14,662 nucleotides of DNA from Clostridiales bacterium. GTDB taxonomy: Bacteria; Bacillota; Clostridia; Oscillospirales; Acutalibacteraceae. The notes under the pieces are model-generated. The model made no database searches. It saw only the letters and a program-made list of their open reading frames with translations, and was not told where the DNA came from. A program made the position numbers and the translations under genes. Where the stretch lies: the NCBI GenBank assembly GCA_012728445.1, contig JAAYFA010000240.1, positions 1 to 14,662 on the forward strand, written 5' to 3'. Positions 7,098-14,137 of the stretch are shown piece after piece (positions within the stretch are counted from its first letter, which is position 1; every line of letters starts with the position of its first letter).

Positions 7098-8159
7098 TTA
7101 TGCCATATAAGTCGAGAACTTGAAAGATGTGCGTGTACGGAACTCTTCGCCCGCTTTGAAGGTGCACTGCGGAAAAGAAGGTTGGTTTGGTGTATCGGGG
7201 AAAAACTGCGTTTCAAGGCAAAAGCCGGCGTGCTTACCCATAAGGTTGCCACCCTTGCCGGGGATATTGTCTAAAAAGTTGCCGGTATAGAGCTGCACGC
7301 CGGGCAAGTCCGTAAACATCTCCATCACCCTACCGCTGACCGGCTCCCGGACGACGGCGGCGGAGATATCCTTTGCCCGTGTGTTGAGGCAGAAGTTATG
7401 GTCATAGCCCCGGCAGTTTAAAAGTTGCTCGTCGTCGGCGCCAATATTGAGACCGATCGCTTTGGGCACGGTAAAATCAAAGGGGGTCCCTTTTACAGTT
7501 CGCAGTTCACCGGTCGGGATACTTGCGCTGTCTGTCGGTGTAAAATAATCCGCGCTGATTTGCAGCACATGTTCTAAAACATTACCGGCATCATAACCTG
7601 CGAGGTTAAAGTAGGTATGGTTAGTAAGATTGATAACCGTATCCTCATCGCTGACAGCGGAATAATCAATGATCAGCTCGTTTTCGTCGGTCAACGTATA
7701 AACTGTTTCAACTTTAAGCTCACCGGGAAAGCCATGAGAACCGGCGGGACTTATGTAACTGAGTTTAAGCGCATTATCGCCGAGCGGGACAGCATCCCAA
7801 ACCGCATGCGAGAGCTCGCCGCCGCCGTGCAGGCAGGTTGCTCCTTTTTCGTTCTTCGTTACATGGTACCTTTTGCCGTTTATTTCAAATTCGCCGTTCG
7901 CTATGCGGTTTGCGTAGCGCCCGACAAGCTGACCTTGGTAATCGGAGCGTTCCAAATGCCCCTCAAGGTCGTCAAAACCGATGGTGATATCCTTGAACAA
8001 TCCATGTTTATCGGGCATGGAGAGCGCTTGGAGGGTCCCACCGTAGGTCAAGATTTCCGCTGAGGCACCCGCAGCATTTTTTATAGTGTAAAGCTCTACC
8101 GCTTTACAGCCTTTTGTTGTACCAAAGGCTATTTTTTCAATACTCATTGCTATCATCAT
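7098..8159 (-). CDS. galM: Aldose 1-epimerase (galactose mutarotase)
   Basis: This cytoplasmic enzyme interconverts alpha and beta anomers of galactose, glucose and related sugars. The protein of up to 353 residues carries the family residues: GRYANRIANG (80-89), His111 in LHGG, the catalytic acid His181 in TNHTYFNLAG, and the catalytic base Glu316 in LETQFFPDTPNQP. Length matches the family. The start is uncertain: ATGs at 8159, 8156 and 8147 are in frame. GGAAGGA directly abuts the first and is about 12 nt from the third, and homologues usually begin near the third (MSIEKIAFG), so 8147 is plausible. The upstream HAD phosphatase gene ends 26 nt earlier and no terminator separates them, so they form an operon. 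A mutarotase next to a beta-phosphoglucomutase-like enzyme suggests handling of beta-anomers from disaccharide breakdown. Confidence 0.94.
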   Translation of the reverse strand: MMIAMSIEKIAFGTTKGCKAVELYTIKNAAGASAEILTYGGTLQALSMPDKHGLFKDITIGFDDLEGHLERSDYQGQLVGRYANRIANGEFEINGKRYHVTKNEKGATCLHGGGELSHAVWDAVPLGDNALKLSYISPAGSHGFPGELKVETVYTLTDENELIIDYSAVSDEDTVINLTNHTYFNLAGYDAGNVLEHVLQISADYFTPTDSASIPTGELRTVKGTPFDFTVPKAIGLNIGADDEQLLNCRGYDHNFCLNTRAKDISAAVVREPVSGRVMEMFTDLPGVQLYTGNFLDNIPGKGGNLMGKHAGFCLETQFFPDTPNQPSFPQCTFKAGEEFRTRTSFKFSTYMA

Positions 8160-8185
8160 TCCTTCCGAAGATTGAATATTCTGTT

Positions 8186-8842
8186 TTAAGTATTATTGTC
8201 GTTCTTTATGATGTCAAAAATATCGTCCGGCGTGTGTGAAACGAAATCGGCACCTGCTTTGCGAAGTTCCGACTCCGCGAAAGAGGTGGTTAGTCCAAGG
8301 CAAAGCATGCCCGCCGACTTGGCTGCTTTCACACCGGAGAGTGCGTCTTCAACGACCAGTGTTTGGGAAGGGTCAAATCCCGCTTTACGGGCCGCCGTCA
8401 GGAAAATTTCCGGATGTGGCTTTTTGTGTGTGACATCACTGCCCGTTACCAGTGCCGAGAAAATACTTTTATCTACCCCGATACACGCAAGGTTGCACAC
8501 CACCTTGACGGCGTCCGCTGCGGAGGCAAGCGCAATCTTTATACCGCGCTGTGCCATACCGTCCAGCACAGGCTTTGACCACGGGTAAACGGTAATGCGC
8601 TCTTTGGCCGTGGCCACATAAATCTCATATGCCTTGTCTTTCATTGCGAAAGTAAAAGGCACCCCATGTTTTTCCGCCACACCACCGATAAACTTGTCTT
8701 CCCCCATGCCGGTGAAGGGCTTAAAATCTTCCGGCTTCGCGTCAATGCCCCAACTCTCCAGGGCTTCTATGCCGGCGAGGGTGATAGCCTCTTCCGAGTC
8801 AACCAGTACACCGTCCATGTCGAAAATTACCGAGTTTATCAT
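8186..8842 (-). CDS. HAD-superfamily hydrolase, beta-phosphoglucomutase-like
   Basis: A 218-residue HAD subfamily IA protein. Motif I DMDGVLVDSE (8-17) carries nucleophile Asp8 and general acid/base Asp10. Motif II is in ALASAAD (around Ser107), motif III in KKPHPE (140-145), and motif IV is EDALSG with Glu165/Asp166. The helical C1 cap lies between about 15 and 85. This set fits either a beta-phosphoglucomutase (beta-glucose-1-phosphate to glucose-6-phosphate) or a sugar-phosphate phosphatase; the two are hard to separate by motif alone. The galM neighbour favours a sugar-phosphate substrate. AAGGAGC sits 8 nt before the ATG, so the start is firm. It is the first gene of a two-gene operon; its promoter must lie in the 98 nt before it but no box is convincing. 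Confidence 0.88.
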   Translation of the reverse strand: MINSVIFDMDGVLVDSEEAITLAGIEALESWGIDAKPEDFKPFTGMGEDKFIGGVAEKHGVPFTFAMKDKAYEIYVATAKERITVYPWSKPVLDGMAQRGIKIALASAADAVKVVCNLACIGVDKSIFSALVTGSDVTHKKPHPEIFLTAARKAGFDPSQTLVVEDALSGVKAAKSAGMLCLGLTTSFAESELRKAGADFVSHTPDDIFDIIKNDNNT

Positions 8843-8881
8843 TGTTTGGGCTCCTTCATTAGTACCTATAGAATGAAAATA

Positions 8882-8923
8882 AAGGGAGTATGCCGATTTA
8901 TAAAACCAACGCTACTCCCTTTA
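8882..8923 (-). terminator. Terminator after the malic enzyme gene
   Basis: A perfect 10-bp stem, AAAGGGAGTA with TACTCCCTTT, encloses a 22-nt loop. On the minus strand it is followed by ATTTTCATTCTAT. It begins 18 nt after the malic enzyme stop and separates it from the HAD-galM operon. The loop is long for a terminator, so efficiency is uncertain. Confidence 0.6.
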
Positions 8924-8940
8924 GTGGCTATTAAACTTTG

Positions 8941-10110
8941 TTAAATTCTGGCGACGCCGCTGTCTCTTGCCGCCTTAGCGACTGCTGCGGCAACTGTTTT
9001 GCCGACTCTTGGGTCGAATGCTTTGGGAATAATATAATCGGCGGTCAGTTCCTCGTCGGTAATGAGGGAGGCAATCGCTTTTGCTGCGGCTATTTTAATC
9101 TCTTCGTTAATGTCGCTGGCTCTTACATCTAAAGTGCCTCTGAAAATGCCGGGGAATGCAAGAACGTTGTTGATTTGATTGGGGTAATCGCTGCGGCCTG
9201 TGCCTACGACGGCTGCGCCCGCTTTAAGGGCGAGTTCAGGCATAATTTCCGGTACGGGGTTGGACATGGCCATAACGATTGAGTCCTTGTTCATGGAGCT
9301 GATCATCGCCTCGCTTACAGTGCCGGGGGCGGAAACACCGACAAAAATATCGGCGCCTTTCATTGCGTCGGCAAGGCTGCCTTTTATGCGGTTTTTATTG
9401 GTGAAATCCGCAAGCTCTTGTTTGGCGGGTGTTAAGTCGTCACCGTCGCAGATAATGCCGTTGCGGTCACACATAATGACGTCTTTCACGCCTAAAGAGA
9501 CAAACAGTTTTGCGATTGCCACTCCGGCCGCGCCGGCTCCGGCGAATACGACGACACAATCTTTCATGTCCTTTTTAACAAACTTGAGGGCGTTGATAAC
9601 CGCTGCCATGCATACAACGGCCGTGCCGTGCTGGTCATCATGGAAAATTGGGATGTCACAGGATGCTTTGAGTTGGCGTTCAATTTCAAAGCAGCGGGGG
9701 GCGGAGATATCTTCCAGATTGATGCCGCCGAAACTGCCTGCGAGCAGTGTTACCGTTTTGACAATATCGTCCACTTCTTTGGAACGAATGCAAAGCGGGA
9801 AGGCGTCAACGCCGCCGAACTCTTTAAACAGCACGCACTTGCCTTCCATGACCGGCATACCGGCTTCAGGGCCGATGTCGCCCAAACCGAGTACTGCAGT
9901 GCCGTCTGTTACGACAGCAACCATGTTCCAACGGCGGGTTAGGTCATAACTTTTATTGACATCTTTTTGAATTTCAAGGCAAGGCTGCGCCACGCCCGGG
10001 GTATATGCGAGCGAAAGTTCCTCTTTGTTGTTTACCGTGGCGCGGGCATTAACTTCCAGTTTGCCCTTCCACTCATAGTGTAGTCTTAAGGATTCTTTTG
10101 CATAATCCAT
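8941..10110 (-). CDS. Malic enzyme (malate dehydrogenase, oxaloacetate-decarboxylating)
   Basis: This enzyme oxidatively decarboxylates L-malate to pyruvate and CO2 with NAD(P) and a divalent metal, in the cytoplasm. At 389 residues it is the short bacterial form without a phosphotransacetylase domain. The N-terminal domain shows Tyr36 in LAYTPGVA, the catalytic Lys91 in MEGKCVLF, and metal ligands Glu133/Asp134 and Asp158 (HDDQHGTA). The nucleotide-binding loop is GAGAAG at 191-196, followed by Asp215 in CDRNG. Cofactor choice is not decided by these residues. The start has AAGGA about 13 nt upstream, a rather long spacing. It follows the Ldh_2-family dehydrogenase gene by 74 nt, with a palindromic element between, so the two may share a transcript. 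maeB- or ytsJ-type naming would be arbitrary here. Confidence 0.94.
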   Translation of the reverse strand: MDYAKESLRLHYEWKGKLEVNARATVNNKEELSLAYTPGVAQPCLEIQKDVNKSYDLTRRWNMVAVVTDGTAVLGLGDIGPEAGMPVMEGKCVLFKEFGGVDAFPLCIRSKEVDDIVKTVTLLAGSFGGINLEDISAPRCFEIERQLKASCDIPIFHDDQHGTAVVCMAAVINALKFVKKDMKDCVVVFAGAGAAGVAIAKLFVSLGVKDVIMCDRNGIICDGDDLTPAKQELADFTNKNRIKGSLADAMKGADIFVGVSAPGTVSEAMISSMNKDSIVMAMSNPVPEIMPELALKAGAAVVGTGRSDYPNQINNVLAFPGIFRGTLDVRASDINEEIKIAAAKAIASLITDEELTADYIIPKAFDPRVGKTVAAAVAKAARDSGVARI

Positions 10111-10130
10111 AATTATTTATCATTCCTTTT

Positions 10131-10163
10131 TATGTAGGGGACGGGCTATCCGCCCCGCATATG
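10131..10163. repeat. Intergenic palindromic repeat
   Basis: TATG-TAGGGGACGG-GCTAT-CCGCCCC-GCATATG forms a GC-rich hairpin (GGGG, one-base bulge, CGG against CCGCCCC) with TATG/CATA ends. The lead TGTAGGG matches the element at 2878-2906 on its minus strand. It lies between two minus-strand genes and lacks a U tract on that strand, so it is better read as a dispersed repeat or mRNA stabiliser than as a terminator. Confidence 0.5.
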
Positions 10164-10184
10164 ATTTTTTTTCGTGTCTGATGT

Positions 10185-11291
10185 TTAGACTTCCCATTCA
10201 AACTTATACTGTGTCAGCCCGAGCGCATCGCGGACTTTAATAAATTCAAGCTGAACCGCGTCATTAATCGGTACGCCGGAATCTTTACGCTCCAGCCATA
10301 CTTCATACTCTTTTTCGCCGGCTGTAAAGATGCGGTCTTCACCGGGGGCTTTTTCGGAGGCGCGCAGCTCACGCAGAATGTCGCCTGCGGTTTTTTTGAA
10401 TTCTTCGAGACCCATGAATGCTTCCGTATCGATTGCGATGAAGAAATGCCCCAGGTGGTAGGGGACATCCTTGCCGTCTTTTTTGCCGGTGAGCATTTTA
10501 AGGAAGTTGCCTTGCTGTAGCGCAGCAGAAAGCACTTCAATAACCGTTGCATAGCTGTAGCCCTTGTAGCCGGCAAGTTCTTCGCCGATGCCGCCCAAAG
10601 GTGCCAAAGCCGCTTCGCCTGTATTTAAATCAATAAGAATTTGATCGGTATCCGTTTTGGGCTTGCCGTCTCTGCCGATGACCATGCCCGACGGTGTTGC
10701 TTTGCCGATTCTTGAGTAGTATTCCAGTTTGCCGCGCTGTGTGATGGACGTCGCACAGTCAATGTTAAAATCAAACTCCTCATCGGTTGGGAAGCCGATG
10801 GTAAGTGGGTTGGTGCCCAGCATGTTTTCAACGCCGAAAGTCGGCGCAATAGAAGGCCGTGCGTTTGTGCCTGTCATACCAATCATGCCTGCTTTGCTGG
10901 CCATAGAGGTGTAGTAGCCGGCGATGCCGTAATGGCAGGAGTTGCGCACGGCAACCATGCCCATACCGTATTTCTTTGCTTTTTCGATGGCGAGTGACAT
11001 GGCTTTAAAGCCGATGACTTGGCCCATGCCGTCATGCCCGTCCACCACTGCGGTGGTCGGCGTTTCGCGGATGATTTCGTAGTTCGTTACGGGGTTTTGA
11101 ATACCAATGTTAATCCTGTCAATGTAGATCGGCTTAAAGCGGTTGACACCATGAGATTCAATACCCCTTTTGTCCGATTCCAACAAGACATCCGCACAAA
11201 TTTTCGCGTCCTCACGCGGGATCCCAACGCCCATAAAGGCGTCCTCTACAAAGCTGTAGAGCGTTTTCCAATCAACAATAACTTTTGCCAT
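10185..11291 (-). CDS. Malate/L-lactate dehydrogenase family oxidoreductase (Ldh_2)
   Basis: A 368-residue NAD(P)-dependent 2-hydroxyacid dehydrogenase of the Ldh_2 fold, unrelated to classical Rossmann-type LDH and MDH. It shows RGIESHGVNRF (42-52) with the catalytic His47, NSCHYGIAGYY (117-127), and GTNPLTIGFPT (159-169). Family members act on malate, lactate, sulfolactate, ureidoglycolate or 2,3-diketogulonate, so the substrate is not fixed by sequence. The malic enzyme gene 74 nt downstream makes malate a reasonable guess, and the family name is used in that sense. GGAGGA lies 8 nt before the ATG, so the start is firm. Upstream on the minus strand is a TATACT box (11337-11342) with only a poor -35. 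No clear terminator separates it from the malic enzyme gene. Confidence 0.92.
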   Translation of the reverse strand: MAKVIVDWKTLYSFVEDAFMGVGIPREDAKICADVLLESDKRGIESHGVNRFKPIYIDRINIGIQNPVTNYEIIRETPTTAVVDGHDGMGQVIGFKAMSLAIEKAKKYGMGMVAVRNSCHYGIAGYYTSMASKAGMIGMTGTNARPSIAPTFGVENMLGTNPLTIGFPTDEEFDFNIDCATSITQRGKLEYYSRIGKATPSGMVIGRDGKPKTDTDQILIDLNTGEAALAPLGGIGEELAGYKGYSYATVIEVLSAALQQGNFLKMLTGKKDGKDVPYHLGHFFIAIDTEAFMGLEEFKKTAGDILRELRASEKAPGEDRIFTAGEKEYEVWLERKDSGVPINDAVQLEFIKVRDALGLTQYKFEWEV

Positions 11292-11388
11292 GATTAAATC
11301 CTCCGTTTCATTTTTAAAGTATTACTGAACATAAGCAGTATACTATTTGTCTGTTTGCGTTTGAGTTCGAAATGTAAATTTCAAAAAA

Positions 11389-12903
11389 TTAAATTGGTAG
11401 TTCCCAGCCCATCGACCGCTCGACGGCACGTTGCCAGCCTGCGTACATTTTATCCGCTGTTTCCCGGTCTACCTGCGGGGTGAAAATTCGCTCCACTTCA
11501 CGGATTTTTTCAATTTCTTCCTTATCCTTCCAAAAGCCGACAGCAAGGCCGGACAGATAGGCTGCGCCGAGTGCTGTGGTTTCCACTGTTTTTGGACGGG
11601 AGATGTTGATGCCGAGTAAATTCGCCTGTATCTGCATCATGATGTTACTCACACAGGCCCCGCCGTCTACGCGGAGTTCGCTGAAGGTTAGGCCCGAGTC
11701 GGCCATCATGGCTTTCATCAAGTCCATTACCTGGAGTGTTATGCTTTCCAATACGGCTCTTGCAAAATGAGCCCTGTTAAAGCCTCTTGTCAAGCCAACC
11801 ATGCAACCTCTGGCGTACATATCCCAGTACGGTGCGCCAAGCCCCGTAAAAGCCGGTACAAAGTAGCCGCCGTTGGCGTCCGGTACGCTTTCCGCCAGTT
11901 CGTCACAGCGGCTGGCGGTATCAATCAGATGCAACTCGTCCCGCAGCCACTTGATGACGGAACCCGCATTAAACGCACTGCCTTCGATGCAGTATTCCAC
12001 CTCATCCCCAATACCCCAAGCAACGCCGGTTAAGAGTTTGTTTTTGGATTCTATGCGTTTAACACCGGTATTCAGCAGTAAAAAACATCCGGTGCCGTAC
12101 GTGTTTTTTGCTTGGCCGGGCTTAAAACAGCCTTGACCGAACAACGCCGCCGGTTGGTCGCCGATCGCGCTGCTGATGGGGATGCCTTCAAGCGCTTCTA
12201 TGCCAATAATCCCTCGTGCTACCGTTCCGTAAACCATGCTTGACGGTACGGGTTTTGGTAAAATAGACATTGGAATATCGAGTTTTTCACAAAGGGTTTC
12301 GTCCCAGCAAAGCTTGTCCACATCAAACAGCATGGTGCGCGAGGCATTGGAGTAATCCGTCACATGTGCTTTGCCGCCGGTCAACTTCCATATAAGCCAT
12401 GTCTCCACCGTGCCGAAAAGAATGTTGCCCGCCAAGGCTTGCTCACGCACCCCGGGCACATTGTCGAGTATCCATTTAATCTTAGTGCCGGAAAAATAAG
12501 CGTCGATTAGAAGGCCTGTTTTAGCTTTTACATAATCCTCAAGACCCTGTGCTTTGAGCCCTTCACAAATTTCCGCCGTGCGTCGGCATTGCCAGACAAT
12601 GGCATTGTAAACCGGTTTGCCGCTGCGCTTATCCCAAAGAATTGTCGTTTCACGCTGGTTGGTGATGCCGATAGAGACGATGTCTTTGACCCGAACCTTC
12701 TCCTGTGCAAGCACGGAAGAAACGGACTGAAGCTGGCTGTAGAGAATTTCCATAGGGTCATGCTCAACCCAGCCTGTGGCCGGGTAAATTTGGTCAAATT
12801 CCTTTTGTGCTTTTGCGACGATATGGCCGCCTTTGTTGAAAATAATAGCACGTGAACTGGTTGTTCCTTGGTCAAGTGCCAGCACATAGTTTTCCCCAGC
12901 CAT
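11389..12903 (-). CDS. glpK: Glycerol kinase
   Basis: This enzyme phosphorylates glycerol to sn-glycerol-3-phosphate with ATP, the entry step for glycerol use and lipid backbone supply. From the ATG at 12903 it has 504 residues, the usual length. Clear FGGY-kinase features are ALDQGTTSSRA (9-19), GWVEHDP (44-50), TNQRET (81-86), the catalytic Asp249 in GDQPAALFGQ, and the ATP-site stretch YGTGCF (269-274). An in-frame ATG at 12945 would add 14 residues (MYYCRDKR...) without family similarity or ribosome site, while AAAGGGTG fits the ATG at 12903. The segment before GDQ (230-245) lacks the HFFG/HFYG motif whose His is phosphorylated by HPr in many Firmicutes. No glycerol facilitator or glycerol-3-phosphate oxidase gene is nearby. 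It has its own promoter. Confidence 0.96.
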   Translation of the reverse strand: MAGENYVLALDQGTTSSRAIIFNKGGHIVAKAQKEFDQIYPATGWVEHDPMEILYSQLQSVSSVLAQEKVRVKDIVSIGITNQRETTILWDKRSGKPVYNAIVWQCRRTAEICEGLKAQGLEDYVKAKTGLLIDAYFSGTKIKWILDNVPGVREQALAGNILFGTVETWLIWKLTGGKAHVTDYSNASRTMLFDVDKLCWDETLCEKLDIPMSILPKPVPSSMVYGTVARGIIGIEALEGIPISSAIGDQPAALFGQGCFKPGQAKNTYGTGCFLLLNTGVKRIESKNKLLTGVAWGIGDEVEYCIEGSAFNAGSVIKWLRDELHLIDTASRCDELAESVPDANGGYFVPAFTGLGAPYWDMYARGCMVGLTRGFNRAHFARAVLESITLQVMDLMKAMMADSGLTFSELRVDGGACVSNIMMQIQANLLGINISRPKTVETTALGAAYLSGLAVGFWKDKEEIEKIREVERIFTPQVDRETADKMYAGWQRAVERSMGWELPI

Positions 12904-12936
12904 TAAAAACACCCTTTCCAACCTTTTATCTCTACA

Positions 12937-12965
12937 ATAATACATGGAAAATCTTTCTTTGTCAA
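12937..12965 (-). promoter_or_regulatory. Consensus promoter of the glycerol kinase gene
   Basis: On the minus strand a perfect TTGACA (12960-12965) and TATTAT (12937-12942) are 17 bp apart, close to the sigma-A consensus. The start of transcription would be near 12930, giving a leader of about 27 nt. Confidence 0.85.
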
Positions 12966-12977
12966 TTGCGAAGAAAG
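12953..12977. promoter_or_regulatory. Inverted repeat over the glpK -35 box (operator candidate)
   Basis: CTTTCTT at 12953-12959 and AAGAAAG at 12971-12977 are perfect 7-bp arms with an 11-bp spacer that contains the -35 hexamer. A repressor bound here would block the promoter. It does not match the CcpA consensus, and no repressor gene is adjacent. Confidence 0.35.
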
Positions 12978-13040
12978 CAGTGATTATATATAAGAATATT
13001 CGTCATTATGCTAAATTCATCATTATAAAGGTTGCATTAG

Positions 13041-13049
13041 TGATATAAT
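13041..13049 (+). promoter_or_regulatory. Extended -10 promoter element for the SDR/GtrA genes
   Basis: TGATATAAT, the same nine bases as before the carboxypeptidase gene, lies 46 nt upstream of the SDR start. No good -35 box is present at standard spacing, as is usual for extended -10 promoters. Confidence 0.55.
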
Positions 13050-13094
13050 ATTTTGCGGTAATAGTTTGCCAATACGGTGTGAGGATGATATTTT

Positions 13095-14105
13095 ATGAGT
13101 GAAAAAATAGCGGTGATAACAGGTGCTTCCGGTCATATTGGGTACGCACTTATCAAAGAACTTGAAGCGAGAGAAGAAAAATTCCGTATTCTTATCCGCA
13201 GCAAAAATAAGATATTTGAGGGGATCCCTTGCGAAAGTGCTTTTGGCGATGTTACGGACCCGAAATCTTTGGAAAAAGCGTTCGAGGGAGCCGATACGGT
13301 TTATCATCTTGCCGGCGTAATTGACATCGGTACCGGCAATGAAGATTTGACACGCGAGGTGAATGTTCAAGGCACCATCAATGTCGTTGAAGCATGTAAA
13401 AAATGCGGTGTTCGCCGCCTTGTTTACGCGTCTTCCGTTGATATATTAAAGGCTTTACCGGGCAATGAGCCGATGACCGAAGAAATTTGCGACAGTGCAG
13501 CCGAAGTACATGGCATTTATGCAAAAACAACGGCCGAGGCGACCCGTTATGTGCTTGAAAAATCGGGCGACAAGCTATAGGTTGTTGTGGTACTGCCGGG
13601 CGCCTGCATTGGTCCTTACGACTTTAAGGTGTCGAGCGCCGGCAAAATGATAAGATTAATTATGCATTACGGAATCCCTGCGTCACTCAACTTCGGCGCT
13701 TATAATTTTGTGGATGTAAGGGACGTCGCAAAAGGATTAATCGGCGCTGCGGAAAAAGGCAAGGCCGGGGAGTGCTATTTACTCACAGGCGAAGTCGTTA
13801 CAGCAGACGAGCTGATTCACTTGGTTGCCGAACGCAGCGGCAAAAGGACACCACGTGCCAAGCTACCGTTGTGGCTTGTCAAACCGCTTGCCCCTTTAGC
13901 GGAAACGTTTTATAAAATATCAGGTCAAACGCCTGTTTTTACGCGAACTTCTCTCGAAATATTAAGTCGCAACTGCAACTTCAGTTATCAAAAAGCCTCG
14001 CAAGACTTCGGTTATCAACCAATGAGCACCAAACAGTCCATAAAAGATACGGTAGCTTGGATTAAGGAGTCTGAAGCTCTTTCTCGTAAGAAGAAAAAAA
14101 GATAA
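13095..14105 (+). pseudogene. NAD-dependent epimerase/dehydratase (extended SDR), interrupted by an in-frame TAG
   Basis: One reading frame of 336 sense positions runs from an ATG at 13095 (GAGGA 9 nt upstream) to TAA at 14103-14105, broken only by TAG at 13578-13580. The first 161 codons give a complete Rossmann half: TGASGHIG (9-16), GDVTD (51-55), HLAG (71-74), YASSVD (111-116). The second half starts VVVVLPGACIGP, the normal continuation of the sheet, and ends in a basic tail. There is no frameshift, so one base change explains the break. The active-site YxxxK reads YAKTT (142-146): the Lys codon is ACG instead of AAG. Two independent lesions point to a decaying gene. An intact relative would modify a nucleotide sugar, steroid-like or other small substrate; the GtrA neighbour favours a surface sugar. 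A sequencing error at the TAG remains possible. Confidence 0.8.
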
Positions 14106-14137
14106 AGTTGTTAAATATATGTATGGGAGTGCTGCTT

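Noticed and set aside
8843..8881. Promoter for the HAD-galM pair
   Set aside because: Several TATA-like strings exist but none has an acceptable -35 box at 16-18 bp, so I do not list one.
9200..9949. 249-codon plus-strand open frame opposite the malic enzyme gene
   Set aside because: It lies wholly antisense to a gene with full catalytic motifs, its Ser/Pro/Thr-rich translation resembles no family, and it has no convincing ribosome site.
11360..11388. Possible terminator after glycerol kinase (GAAAT/ATTTC hairpin)
   Set aside because: The stem has only five AT-rich pairs and no following U tract on the minus strand.
13578..13580. TAG read as a recoded codon (pyrrolysine or general amber reassignment)
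   Set aside because: TAG serves as the natural stop of the phosphoesterase and response regulator genes, no stem-loop insertion signal is visible after it, and the same gene also lost its catalytic Lys, so simple decay explains it better.
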